Assembly: GCF_900103665.1 (NCBI RefSeq)
Contig: NZ_FNGY01000003.1
Coordinates: 310,001-374,000 of the forward strand
Origin: Pedobacter steynii
GTDB taxonomy: Bacteria; Bacteroidota; Bacteroidia; Sphingobacteriales; Sphingobacteriaceae
Direction: 5' to 3'
Length of the DNA stretch: 64,000 bases
The notes under the pieces are model-generated. The model was not told the DNA's origin and searched no databases. It saw nothing but the letters and a program-made list of their open reading frames with translations. Below, one piece after another: positions 35,991 through 45,170 of the stretch. Position numbers and translations under genes: made by a program. The first letter of the stretch is position 1. Each line of letters begins with the position of its first letter.

Positions 35991-37689
35991 CTTCAACAGC
36001 AATCATATTGCTGTTTCTTCCACCACTGAAAGGTTCTGTTCTTAAGGAAAAGATGAGTTTATATTTTCCGGCGGATGAAGGGGCGATAAACTTGGCAGGC
36101 AGTTCCACAGATTGCTTTGCAGGAATCCGGATGTGCTCCAGATCAGCAATGACCTGCTTAAATTCGGCCAGGTCTTCTCCATTCCTGAAACTGTATTCGA
36201 GAAAACATTTCCATTTTTCGCCGCTATTGCCCAGAGAGATTTCCTCATCATATGGATTTGTAATTTTCAGTTTCAAGGAAATCTCTGTTCCTTTTTTTAA
36301 AGTTGCAAGCTTTTCTACCGGGTTAACCGCAACTTTTTGATACATCCTTACCGACGCTATCCAACGGCCATAATACGGCCCTTTTGAAGTGGAAATGGTA
36401 TCTTGCTTCATTCCTTCCCCATGACTGGATGGTAAAACATAATAGGCCTTTTTGTTTCTGAGGCTATCTTCCAGCGACCAGATGTCATATTGATTCTTCC
36501 GGTAATACCGTGAATCGTAGCCGAAACCTTTGATGCTCCGATTGTAATAATTATATCGCGAAGGGACTTGAAAAGAATCCGTAAAGATGACCGGGGCATC
36601 TCCTGCCTTTTCATGAATCTGCTTTGCCCAAACCTGATTACCAAAGTAATAAGCAACCACTTTAATTTTCATTAAAGAACCGACCGGAATGATGAGGATT
36701 AACCTGGTCAAAATGATCAGGACTATATTGACGATGGCCAGCTTCTCCAACCATTTCGGAGTTTCCTTCTTTGCCATAAAAAGATAGGCAAGGATAAATA
36801 AACAAAGCATTCCCGGCAAAGTCCAGTGTGCCTCTACCCTTCCTTTGAGCGTACTAAAAAGAAAGAAAATGAAAATGCCATAAAAGTTAACTTTGATCGC
36901 CCTGATGAATGCGTCTTCCGTTTTCAATCTCACAGCCGCCTGATACAGAAACCAGCCTACAAGCGGTCCGGCAAGTGCCAGCTGAGCGAGCAGATATTCT
37001 GTTGTAAACTTCGATTTATAGAAAGCTGCGGAACGGTCAATGACATGGTAATAAAATGAAGGATAATTATTTTGCACCTGCCACCAGATGTGGGGAAGAA
37101 AAGCAAGAACAGCAATGCCAACAATCAGCCAGAAAGAAGGCCGTTTTAACAACTTTAGGTTAGAAAGGATCGTAAAAAATAAAACCAGGATTCCATGGTA
37201 TTTGCTATACAATAAACAAGCAATCACCAATGCCAGAAGAAAAGCCCATTTAAGCTGATCAGATGCCACATATTTCTGGTAGATATAAAAAAACAGTACT
37301 GTAAAAAAGAACAATGGCGAGTCGGGGGTCGTAATAAAACCATACACATGAAAAAGAACCACCGACGCAAATAAAAGGATAAAGAGCTTTATATTTTCGG
37401 CATAAGGCTTTACGATCTTCCAAAGCAGGAAAACAGAAAGTGTACTGGTGATGACTGTAAACAACCTCAATCCCAGTGTCCCCGGTAATAAAGCATCTCC
37501 GATTTTGATAAATAGCGCCACCATTGGCGGATGATCAAAGTATCCCCAGTCTAAAAAACGGGAGTACACCCAATAATAAGCCTCATCGGCATGCACCTCT
37601 ACAAAGGTTGCCTGAATAATATTCAAAAGGGTCCATACCCCTAAAAAAATAAGCAATATCTGTTCAGCACTCTTTTTCGTTTGCAGCAT
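35983..37689 (-). CDS. GT39-family membrane glycosyltransferase (ArnT/PMT-like)
   Basis: A 568-residue polytopic protein with about 10-12 membrane helices in the first 360 residues and a soluble C-terminal part (about 365-568). Near the N-terminus is the catalytic-loop motif VEVHADEAYYWVYSRFLDWG followed by YFDHPPMV, typical of lipid-linked sugar transferases of the GT39/ArnT group. These use polyprenyl-phosphate sugars on the periplasmic side. A GtrA-like flippase gene lies 14 bases upstream on the same strand, so the pair likely modifies a surface glycan or lipid. Acceptor unknown. Confidence 0.88.
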   Translation of the reverse strand: MLQTKKSAEQILLIFLGVWTLLNIIQATFVEVHADEAYYWVYSRFLDWGYFDHPPMVALFIKIGDALLPGTLGLRLFTVITSTLSVFLLWKIVKPYAENIKLFILLFASVVLFHVYGFITTPDSPLFFFTVLFFYIYQKYVASDQLKWAFLLALVIACLLYSKYHGILVLFFTILSNLKLLKRPSFWLIVGIAVLAFLPHIWWQVQNNYPSFYYHVIDRSAAFYKSKFTTEYLLAQLALAGPLVGWFLYQAAVRLKTEDAFIRAIKVNFYGIFIFFLFSTLKGRVEAHWTLPGMLCLFILAYLFMAKKETPKWLEKLAIVNIVLIILTRLILIIPVGSLMKIKVVAYYFGNQVWAKQIHEKAGDAPVIFTDSFQVPSRYNYYNRSIKGFGYDSRYYRKNQYDIWSLEDSLRNKKAYYVLPSSHGEGMKQDTISTSKGPYYGRWIASVRMYQKVAVNPVEKLATLKKGTEISLKLKITNPYDEEISLGNSGEKWKCFLEYSFRNGEDLAEFKQVIADLEHIRIPAKQSVELPAKFIAPSSAGKYKLIFSLRTEPFSGGRNSNMIAVEVK

Positions 37690-37703
37690 TTAAAGATCAG
37701 GTT

Positions 37704-38114
37704 TTAACTGGAGAAGGTATACAGGTAATTGGCAAAGAAGTTCCACAAAGAAATGATCACAATGGCACAGGCCTTCGCTACATAGAAATTCCATTTCAAC
37801 TTATCGTTGAGCAGGTAAATCAGGGTATTGCTTAAGAATAATCCCACCAGAGAGATGACAAAGAATTTGCCAAACTGGGTAATACTCGCCGCATCGTGAT
37901 TGTTAAAAGTCCAGTAACGGTTTAAGGTATAATTTGTCGTGGTGGCCACAATAAAGCCCAATGAACTGGAAATGTATTTATGAATTTTCAACTTCTCTTT
38001 GCAGAGATAAGTAACTCCAAAATCTACGATCAGCCCTGAAAAACCTACGACACCGAATTTCAAAAACTTAAAAAGAAAAGTGTTATTTAATTCAATTGCA
38101 GCAAGGGTCATCAT
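37704..38114 (-). CDS. GtrA-family membrane protein
   Basis: A small protein of about 136 residues with four predicted membrane helices (for example FLKFGVVGFSGLIVDFGVTY, YISSSLGFIVATTTNYTLNR and FGKFFVISLVGLFLSNTLIY). The GtrA signature NYTLNRYWTF is present. I start it at ATG 38114 (followed directly by another ATG); the frame stays open 20 codons further upstream, but that part lacks family features. GtrA proteins are thought to flip polyprenyl-linked glucose or similar donors. It precedes the GT39 gene by 14 bases, consistent with donor supply. Confidence 0.87.
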   Translation of the reverse strand: MMTLAAIELNNTFLFKFLKFGVVGFSGLIVDFGVTYLCKEKLKIHKYISSSLGFIVATTTNYTLNRYWTFNNHDAASITQFGKFFVISLVGLFLSNTLIYLLNDKLKWNFYVAKACAIVIISLWNFFANYLYTFSS

Positions 38115-38526
38115 AGAAAAAGATACTTTCCCGCAAAAGTACATATAAATTTCAATTCCCTTCCTCAAAACCATCCATCGAAGCTCGAGAAATACCTCTC
38201 CCTGTAATTTACGCTTCCTTATTAAACGTGAGTATTAATTATTTAATAACGATAATAAAAACTAAGACAACTGTATAGAATAAGCTATAGAAACAGACAA
38301 GTCTCTCTATGGAGACAAGTGTAACATCTTTTTAACAATTCATATTCACCTGGCAAATATCATATTTTAAATACATTTAAATCAATATTTTACGAAAATA
38401 AAATTAAAACACACGCAAACTACAGATCTGAAAATCCTGTCTCAGGATCAAGTTTTCGCAGTTATTGGCACAACATTTGTTTTTCGGCATTTTAAAATAT
38501 ATAACCAATAACTATTTAAAAAATCT
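38115..38526. other. AT-rich divergent intergenic region
   Basis: About 410 bases between the divergent GtrA and small-lipoprotein genes. It is strongly AT-rich with runs such as TTTAAATACATTTAAATC (38370-38390). It must hold promoters for both, but I could not find a clean TAnnTTTG box. No ORF or RNA gene was recognised. Confidence 0.4.
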
Positions 38527-38922
38527 ATGAACAGAATTACAAAAATCCTATCACTATCATTAATTTTAAGCTTAACCCTATTATTTGCGTGTAAAAAAGA
38601 CAAGAAAGATGCACCTTCAAACAACATGCATAAAGTAGTATTCAAAGCCATTGGTTCTACAGGCACAAAAATCAGCAACGCTGTTTACACAGACGGTTCT
38701 GGCAAAGCCGAAACCTTTACAAGTCTAAATACGCAAAACTGGACAAGTAATGAATATACCATTTCTTCCTCGGCCCATGCCGTAAGTTTTGGTGTATCCG
38801 GAACCGGTGTTGATGCTAATTCTACACTTGTAGTTGAAATATGGATAGATGGCGTTAAAGCAGCCGATGGAAAGTCTACCGGAACGATTCTTAGCCCAAG
38901 CGCTACTATTGCATTAAAATAA
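38527..38922 (+). CDS. small lipoprotein with an MmpS-like beta domain
   Basis: A 131-residue exported protein with a lipobox at cysteine 22 (LTLLFAC) and a KKDKKDAPS linker. The rest is a compact beta-sandwich pattern (HKVVFKAIGSTGTKISNAVY, EYTISSSAHAVSFGVSG, LVVEIWIDGVKAADG). This strand order resembles MmpS-type accessory domains found in many Bacteroidota lipoproteins; the assignment is by eye. Single gene with its own terminator-like hairpin downstream. Function unknown. Confidence 0.7.
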   Translation: MNRITKILSLSLILSLTLLFACKKDKKDAPSNNMHKVVFKAIGSTGTKISNAVYTDGSGKAETFTSLNTQNWTSNEYTISSSAHAVSFGVSGTGVDANSTLVVEIWIDGVKAADGKSTGTILSPSATIALK

Positions 38923-38930
38923 TTTTTCAT

Positions 38931-38961
38931 GCAGGGTATCCATAACATCAGGATACCCTGT
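38931..38961 (+). terminator. hairpin after the small lipoprotein gene
   Basis: GCAGGGTATCC (38931-38941) pairs with GGATACCCTG (38951-38960) around a 9-base loop, 8 bases after the stop codon. It has a short T-rich tail (TGTTT). Confidence 0.65.
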
Positions 38962-39150
38962 GTTTAAGAAAGCAAATCAAATTTAACCAGGCTTCCCGGG
39001 GAGGTGTTCCATTTTGTTTTTTAGTACCTCATACTCCGTTTCCAGGTTCCGGAATGCTTTGCTATTGACGGGATTCCCCCGGGATACCTGTTGAAGCAAA
39101 TCAGATGCAGATTAAGAGCGTCCTGAAGCAGGAGTGGTACTGATAAAAGC

Positions 39151-39199
39151 AAATGGCCGGATACCTGATTTGCTTTGTAAATCAGGTATCCGGCCATTT
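39151..39199 (-). terminator. long hairpin terminating the mannoside operon
   Basis: Two perfect 21-base arms (39151-39171 and 39179-39199, core GGCCGGATACCTG) surround a 7-base loop. The hairpin lies 12 bases past the SusD stop on the minus strand. It is the expected end of the SSS-GH130-SusC-SusD transcript. Confidence 0.8.
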
Positions 39200-39211
39200 T
39201 ACTATTTTTTC

Positions 39212-40720
39212 TTATTTATCCCACCATACCCTGGTGGTATAAGTATCCGGCCCTTGTTGTGCAATGGCCTGTTTAACATGTTCTCCGTTGGTGCTGTATT
39301 CATTTCTGGGGAAAGTGAACCTTCTCGGGATCGTTCCGCCAGTTACATTTCCAGGATAGTTAACCGGGATTAGCTGAGGGATACCTGTTCTTCTCCAGTT
39401 GGCATAACTTTCCCAACCGTTTAAAAAGGTAACCACCCAGTATTGCTCATTGATAGATTTCAGTTGCAAATCCAGACTTCCTCCCGTCGGGAACGGGTTT
39501 CCTGTGGTCAGATAATCACTGGTTGCCGTTGTAGAAATGGTTTTACCATACAGTTTTTGCTGATCCATAGACGCTTCAACCGCAGCGCGGTAATGTGTTG
39601 CCGCCTGGTCCGTTGTCCATCCCCTTGCTGCAGCCTCGGCCAGCATGAGTTCAGTTTCCGCATAAGTGATAAAAAAAGTAGGCGCCGTTAGCGGCAGAAT
39701 GGTCTTCACATTGAAGATCGAATAAGTACTCAGGTCTCCTCCACCCGGAGTTGCAGAAATGGTACTTGCATTGTAACCATTTGGCAATCCTTTTTGTAGC
39801 GCAGGATCGCTGTTTCCGTCAGGCAGAGAACTGTAAACCTCTAGCCGCGGATCATTTGTTGCTTTCAGGTAATCCATAAATGTTTTCCCCATCTTAATGT
39901 CTCCGGCCCTGATGAGGTCGAACTTTTGAAAATCAAAAGCAATCGGGTTAGCCAGCTCCTGCTGAGGACCGGTATGTCTCATGTAACAGATATCGGCATT
40001 GTTTTGCATTACACCACCCTGAATTGCTTTTAACGCCCATTGTTTCGCCATTGCCGGATCAACCTTGATCAGACGCAATGCCAAACGCAGCATTAGGGAA
40101 TTCCCCAGACGTTTCCATTGTTCTGTTTTCCCCTGATAGATGATATCTGCAGCACCAAAAGTGGTTTTCGCAGGATCAAGTGCTTTTGTGGCCTGTTCCA
40201 GTTCCTTCAGCATATCCGCATAGATGTCCGACTGCTTATCGTAGGCCGGCTTATAAATCTGCTGCAGAAATCCTTGTCCCGCTTGTGAATAAGGAACATC
40301 GCCATAAGCATCTGTCAGCCGGTGCATCTGCATCACTTTCCAGATTCTTGCAGCGGCATAAAGGTTTACTTTTTCAGGAGCCTGCTTTAACATATCGATC
40401 AGCATAGCCATGTTGATGGCAGGAACGGCATACTCTTCATTGAATAAAAGAGCGGCACTCTCCGACTGCAGGTATTTATCACCTTCCAGATCGTCGATTT
40501 TTGTGGTTGCTGTCTGCTGAACCATCATCATTCCGAAACCGACATTGCTTCTTCTGGCAACAGAAGTTCCGGCCTGGCGCAACTCCAAAGCAGTAAACAA
40601 CGGTCCCGGTTCTACTTTTGTGGGTTGATTTGGATTGATGTTCATCTCTTCCAGATCTTTGGTACAAGAAGTACCCAGCAATACCCATAATGCTGCTATA
40701 TATAAAGTTTTCTGCTTCAT
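39212..40720 (-). CDS. SusD-like lipoprotein of the beta-mannoside locus
   Basis: A 502-residue surface glycan-binding lipoprotein. The lipobox cysteine is residue 19 (LLGTSC), followed by TKDLEEMNINPNQPTKV, the SusD-like_2 start. Family helices include MQMHRLTDAYGDVPYSQAGQ, YADMLKELEQATKAL and LMLRLALRL. Near the C-terminus are ITYAETELMLAEAAARGWTT and FLNGWESYANWRRTGIP. It is 11 bases after its SusC partner. The GH130 gene in the same operon suggests beta-mannose-containing oligosaccharides as ligand, by inference. Confidence 0.93.
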   Translation of the reverse strand: MKQKTLYIAALWVLLGTSCTKDLEEMNINPNQPTKVEPGPLFTALELRQAGTSVARRSNVGFGMMMVQQTATTKIDDLEGDKYLQSESAALLFNEEYAVPAINMAMLIDMLKQAPEKVNLYAAARIWKVMQMHRLTDAYGDVPYSQAGQGFLQQIYKPAYDKQSDIYADMLKELEQATKALDPAKTTFGAADIIYQGKTEQWKRLGNSLMLRLALRLIKVDPAMAKQWALKAIQGGVMQNNADICYMRHTGPQQELANPIAFDFQKFDLIRAGDIKMGKTFMDYLKATNDPRLEVYSSLPDGNSDPALQKGLPNGYNASTISATPGGGDLSTYSIFNVKTILPLTAPTFFITYAETELMLAEAAARGWTTDQAATHYRAAVEASMDQQKLYGKTISTTATSDYLTTGNPFPTGGSLDLQLKSINEQYWVVTFLNGWESYANWRRTGIPQLIPVNYPGNVTGGTIPRRFTFPRNEYSTNGEHVKQAIAQQGPDTYTTRVWWDK

Positions 40721-40731
40721 CGTCTTGATTT

Positions 40732-43700
40732 TTAAAACTTACAATTCAGGTTTAAGCCAAAGGAACGTGTTGCCGGTACAGAAAGCATTTCGATACCTTG
40801 TACATTTCCGGTAAGGAAGGTCGATTCCGGATCCACCAATGGCACTTTTTTATAAAGGGTAAACAGGTTTCTGGCCACAAATGAAAGACTGATATCGCTC
40901 ATTTTGATTTTGTTTACCCAGGTTTTCGGCAGATTGACCCCCAGCACAACCTGTCGTAATTTGACAAAACTGGCATCGTATACAAATTCTTCCGCAATGT
41001 GATTGGCCACCCAGCTGTAATATTCCTGAGCAGGAACATTGACTGTGTTCGGTTGCCCCTGTTCATTAACACCGGCACCAACAACACCTTCCTCACGACC
41101 AGGCAAGGTTTCCTTACTCAAACCAGCCAGATAAGCCAGATTATTTGTTCCTGAGGAGATTTTTCCTCCTAATTTCGCATCCAGCAAAATGCTGAGGTTA
41201 AAGTTTTTATACCTGAAATTGTTATTGTAACCCAATGTATATGGAGAAACACTATTTCCAATATTTCTCAACTCCCCTTCCACAGGAAGACCTTTTGCGT
41301 TAAAGACAATCTTTCCGCTGCCATCGCGCTTATAGCCAGAGCCCTGAATAATGCCAAAAGGCTTTCCTACTTCTGCTCTGATGAATACAGGGGTACCTCC
41401 ATCTCCATATAATCCGGGACGGCTCTGCTGTATCGTCATTGACTGCTGTCCATCGGCTAAAGAAATGATGTTGTTCTTGTTATAGCCCATATTGAAAGAC
41501 ATGTCCCAGCTCATCGAGTTTTGCTTAAAGACGGTACCGGAAATCATCATTTCCAATCCTTTATTGACCATTTCTCCGCTGTTCAAACGTACATTGCTGA
41601 AACCCGAACCAATGGAAATCTGGCTGCTCAGAATGTCATTTACCGTTTTCCGGTTATACCAGGTCAGTTCCAGACCGATGCGGTCGTTGAACAATCTGGT
41701 ATCTAATCCCAATTCATAAGATTTAGAGGTTGCTGGTTTTAAACGCGTATTCGGAATCGTTCCTTCATTCACATAAGCTAAAGACTGTCCCAGGTGCTGC
41801 TGACCGAAGTAATAAGTGAGCGATTGTGCATAGGCAGAAATATCCGAATCACTTCCGGTTTTCGACCAGGCGGTACGCAATTTCGCAAAGCTGATCCAGG
41901 ATGGCATCGTTATGGCTTGTGAGGCGACAAAACTCAAACTTGCGGAAGGATAAAAGATGCTGTTAGAGGCTCTGCTCAAGGTAGAGAACCAATCGTTACG
42001 TCCCGTAAAAGTGGCGTACAAATATCCTTTGTAACCCAATTCTGCAGAAGCAAAAAGAGAGTTGAATTGTTTTTTGTACAGGTTATAGCTTCTTCCCTGC
42101 GTAACGGTATTGTTCACAGAATAAAAGAAAGGAACGATAAACTGGCTTCCCGAAACATTTAAATTTGACTCCTTGCTCTTCATGATATTCCCACCTACAA
42201 AGGCATCAACAGAAAAATCACTCGCAATATTTTTCTTGAAGCCCAGCATCAACTGAGAATTGAACTCCCCCACATAACGTTGATTTTCGCTCATACTTCC
42301 ATTGGCAATCGCGCTTCCCTCCGGGGTTACATTTTCCGAAAGACGGTAAGCGAAATCTGTTCCCGCCAGCAAACGTGCATAGAGATATGAAGTGAAATCA
42401 TATTTTAAATCTGCAGAAGCGATGATGCGGTCTTTTCTATCCCTGTTTTGCATATCATAAGCAATAAAGTAAGGATTCGCCAGGTAGATATTTGAGGAGA
42501 CGAGGTATTCATTCCCATTTTCATCTACTCTTTTACTCAGGTTTCTGACATCATAATTGGTAGGGAGCAATTGAACGCCTACATTGGGGTTCCAGGAAAA
42601 GTCGCCCGAACTTGGCCTGTTTTCTACGCGCTCTCTGATGTACTGAATGCTCATTTGTGCCGTCAGCTTATCTGTTGCTTTCAGGTTTCCATTCAAAGAA
42701 AAATTATTCCTTTTCAAACTGGAATTGGGCATCAGGTCGTGGTTATTCAGATCTGACGCAGAAAAGCGAAGTGTTGCTTTTTCCGATCCACCATATAGGG
42801 AAATCGTATTGGCAAAGGTATTCCCGTCATTATAAAAATTGCGGCTGTTGTTCTTCACCGCGCTGTACGGACGAAGAACGCCATCAAACTGCATCACCGG
42901 CGAGCCGTCCAGTTTTGCACCCCAGTTGGAAGTTCCTGCCTGAAGGGCAGCAGCCTTATCTTTCGGGGCCATCCCGTTTGTTCCCTGTCCGTACACATAT
43001 TGAAAATCTTTTTCATTGTTAAAAATAGGCTGGTCCAGTGTGTAAGAACCATTATACTCCACTCCTATTCCTTTTTGGGCTTTTCCGGATTTGGTGGTAA
43101 TGAGAATCGCACCATTGGAAGCTCTCGCTCCATAAAGTGCCGCCGCCGGTCCGCCTTTCAAGACACTCATACTTTCAATATCGTCCGGATTGATGCTGGA
43201 AATACCATCTCCACCATCTCCACCGCCATAAAACACCGAGCTCTGACCGAAATTGGTGTTGACCAACGGGATTCCGTCAATCACATATAAAGGTTGGTTA
43301 TTTCCGGAGATGGAGCCATTTCCACGAATCACCACCCTGCTGGAGCCCATAGATCCTGAAGCAGGTTTGGTCACGTTGACACCCGCAACCCTTCCCACCA
43401 GGGAATTGGCAACATTCGTTTCTCTCGCCTTGGTAAACTCCTCGCCCTTCACTTCCGTTACGGCATAACCCAGGGCCTTTTTTTCTCTTTTGATCCCCAG
43501 AGAGGTGACCACGACTTCTTTCAATGCCACATCGTCCTCTGCTAAAGAGACATTAATTTCTTTTCTGCCATTTACAGCGACCTGCATTTCTTTGAAGCCT
43601 ATAAAACGGAAGATCAGGACGGCATCTGAAGGCGCGTCCAGGTTGAATTTACCCTCCTGATTGGAGGTCGTTCCTTTCCCTTGCTGATTTTTGACCAGGA

Positions 43701-43881
43701 CGGATACCCCTGGCAATTTGTTTCCCTGAGCATCGGTAACGGTTCCCGTTATCCGGGTGTCCTGGACCTGCAGACGCATTTCCAGACTGCTTTTACTCCT
43801 GGCAAAGGTAGGATCAAACAGCAATAAGAGGAGGAACAGCTGAATAGCGCTGATCCTCAACATCGTAAATAAAGTTTTCAT
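40732..43881 (-). CDS. SusC-family TonB-dependent transporter lacking an STN domain
   Basis: A 1049-residue outer-membrane importer. After the signal peptide (ends near FDPTFARS) it goes straight to the carboxypeptidase-regulatory domain (about 40-120, ITGTVTDAQGNKLPGVSVLV), then the plug (EVVVTSLGIKREKKALGYAV; PLYVIDGIPL) and the barrel, ending RSFGLNLNCKF. The absent STN domain fits the absence of a sigma/FecR pair here: control is instead by the AraC-type gene at 47164. It is 80 bases after the GH130 gene. Probable substrate: mannose-containing oligosaccharides. Confidence 0.94.
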   Translation of the reverse strand: MKTLFTMLRISAIQLFLLLLLFDPTFARSKSSLEMRLQVQDTRITGTVTDAQGNKLPGVSVLVKNQQGKGTTSNQEGKFNLDAPSDAVLIFRFIGFKEMQVAVNGRKEINVSLAEDDVALKEVVVTSLGIKREKKALGYAVTEVKGEEFTKARETNVANSLVGRVAGVNVTKPASGSMGSSRVVIRGNGSISGNNQPLYVIDGIPLVNTNFGQSSVFYGGGDGGDGISSINPDDIESMSVLKGGPAAALYGARASNGAILITTKSGKAQKGIGVEYNGSYTLDQPIFNNEKDFQYVYGQGTNGMAPKDKAAALQAGTSNWGAKLDGSPVMQFDGVLRPYSAVKNNSRNFYNDGNTFANTISLYGGSEKATLRFSASDLNNHDLMPNSSLKRNNFSLNGNLKATDKLTAQMSIQYIRERVENRPSSGDFSWNPNVGVQLLPTNYDVRNLSKRVDENGNEYLVSSNIYLANPYFIAYDMQNRDRKDRIIASADLKYDFTSYLYARLLAGTDFAYRLSENVTPEGSAIANGSMSENQRYVGEFNSQLMLGFKKNIASDFSVDAFVGGNIMKSKESNLNVSGSQFIVPFFYSVNNTVTQGRSYNLYKKQFNSLFASAELGYKGYLYATFTGRNDWFSTLSRASNSIFYPSASLSFVASQAITMPSWISFAKLRTAWSKTGSDSDISAYAQSLTYYFGQQHLGQSLAYVNEGTIPNTRLKPATSKSYELGLDTRLFNDRIGLELTWYNRKTVNDILSSQISIGSGFSNVRLNSGEMVNKGLEMMISGTVFKQNSMSWDMSFNMGYNKNNIISLADGQQSMTIQQSRPGLYGDGGTPVFIRAEVGKPFGIIQGSGYKRDGSGKIVFNAKGLPVEGELRNIGNSVSPYTLGYNNNFRYKNFNLSILLDAKLGGKISSGTNNLAYLAGLSKETLPGREEGVVGAGVNEQGQPNTVNVPAQEYYSWVANHIAEEFVYDASFVKLRQVVLGVNLPKTWVNKIKMSDISLSFVARNLFTLYKKVPLVDPESTFLTGNVQGIEMLSVPATRSFGLNLNCKF

Positions 43882-43961
43882 ATTTGGTTATATTTTGGTG
43901 GTTCAATTTTTTCAATGGCCAATCGCCATTTGAGGGATGTTTTCTGGGTTGGTTCTGTTTC

Positions 43962-45146
43962 TTATCCCATAGGCAACTTGTCTTTTTTGTTCTGATCAAT
44001 CAATTGATATATCCGTTGTACCGTGGCCGCCGACCTCCATTCATCCTCAGGAGTATGGAGTACGTAATCCAGTAACTGGTCTATTGTACTTGTAGCTACA
44101 TGAATGCGGGAATCTGAAGAAGCATAATAGATAAAGACCTTTCCGTCCTCATCACTGATCCAGCCATTACTGAACACTACATTAGAGACATCGCCCACTC
44201 TTTCTGCCCCTTCAGGCGCAAGAAAGTATCCTGCAGGCTTATGAATCACCCGGCTGAGCTCTTTTAAATCGGTCATAAATACATAGAGGACATAGCGCAG
44301 GCCCGCTGCAGTATTCCTTACACCATGTGCCAGGTGTAACCAGCCATATTTCGTTTTTATCGGTGCCGGCCCTTGTCCGTTTTTAGCTTCGTAAACCGTA
44401 TGGTATTGTTTTCTATCAACGATTACCTCTTCCGGAACCATTGCATTTTCCATAGATTCAGAAAGGCCGAAAGCAATCCCGCCTCCTTTTCCCGCCTCAA
44501 TAAAAGAATCCTGTGGGCGGGTATAAAAGGCATATTTTCCCTCCACAAATTCCGGATGAAGGACCACGTTCCGCTGCTGTAATGAGGTTGTTTTCAGGTC
44601 GGCGAGCCTTTCCCAGGTAATCAGGTCTTTGGTCCTTACAATGCCACATTGTGCCAATGCTGCTGTCTGATCTCCTTCCGGGGCATCAGGATCTCTTCTT
44701 TCCGTGCAAAACAGCCCATAGATCCATCCATCCTCATGTGTTGTGATCCGCATATCGTAGATGTTCGTATCCGGAATTTCCGTCTCAGGAATGATCACCG
44801 GGCATTCGCGGAACTTAAACTGATCGATTCCGTTGGTACTTTCCGCAATGGCGAAAAAGGACTTTCTATCGTTTCCTTCCACCCTTGCGATGAGCAGGTA
44901 TTTGTTGTTCCATTTGATTGCTCCCGGATTAAATACCGCATTGATCCCAATGCGCTCCATCAGGAAGGGGTTACTGTCCCTGTTCAGGTGATAGCGCCAG
45001 TATAAGGGGGTATGTGCAGCGGTTAATACCGGATATTTGTATCGGCTAAAAATGCCATTTCCTAAGCTTTCTGCTTCGTTTTCGCGCATAATCAGAGATT
45101 GATGGGCAGCCATAAGCTGCGCCAACCTCTTGTCGTAATCCATCAT
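43962..45146 (-). CDS. GH130 glycoside phosphorylase (beta-1,4-mannoside phosphorylase type)
   Basis: A 394-residue cytoplasmic five-bladed propeller enzyme. GH130 features are seen: FNPGAIKWNNKYLLIARVEG, the catalytic-acid segment NIYDMRITTHEDGWIYG, HPEFVEGKYAFYTRPQDSF, and the phosphate-site region GWLHLAHGVRNTAAGLRYVL. Members of this subgroup split Man-beta-1,4-Glc or beta-1,4-mannooligosaccharides with phosphate to give alpha-mannose-1-phosphate. Which of these is used cannot be settled by eye. It lies 24 bases after the sodium symporter gene, so a disaccharide would be imported and cleaved inside the cell. Confidence 0.9.
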   Translation of the reverse strand: MMDYDKRLAQLMAAHQSLIMRENEAESLGNGIFSRYKYPVLTAAHTPLYWRYHLNRDSNPFLMERIGINAVFNPGAIKWNNKYLLIARVEGNDRKSFFAIAESTNGIDQFKFRECPVIIPETEIPDTNIYDMRITTHEDGWIYGLFCTERRDPDAPEGDQTAALAQCGIVRTKDLITWERLADLKTTSLQQRNVVLHPEFVEGKYAFYTRPQDSFIEAGKGGGIAFGLSESMENAMVPEEVIVDRKQYHTVYEAKNGQGPAPIKTKYGWLHLAHGVRNTAAGLRYVLYVFMTDLKELSRVIHKPAGYFLAPEGAERVGDVSNVVFSNGWISDEDGKVFIYYASSDSRIHVATSTIDQLLDYVLHTPEDEWRSAATVQRIYQLIDQNKKDKLPMG

Positions 45147-45170
45147 ATATCTTTCGTTCTGTTTGTGTGT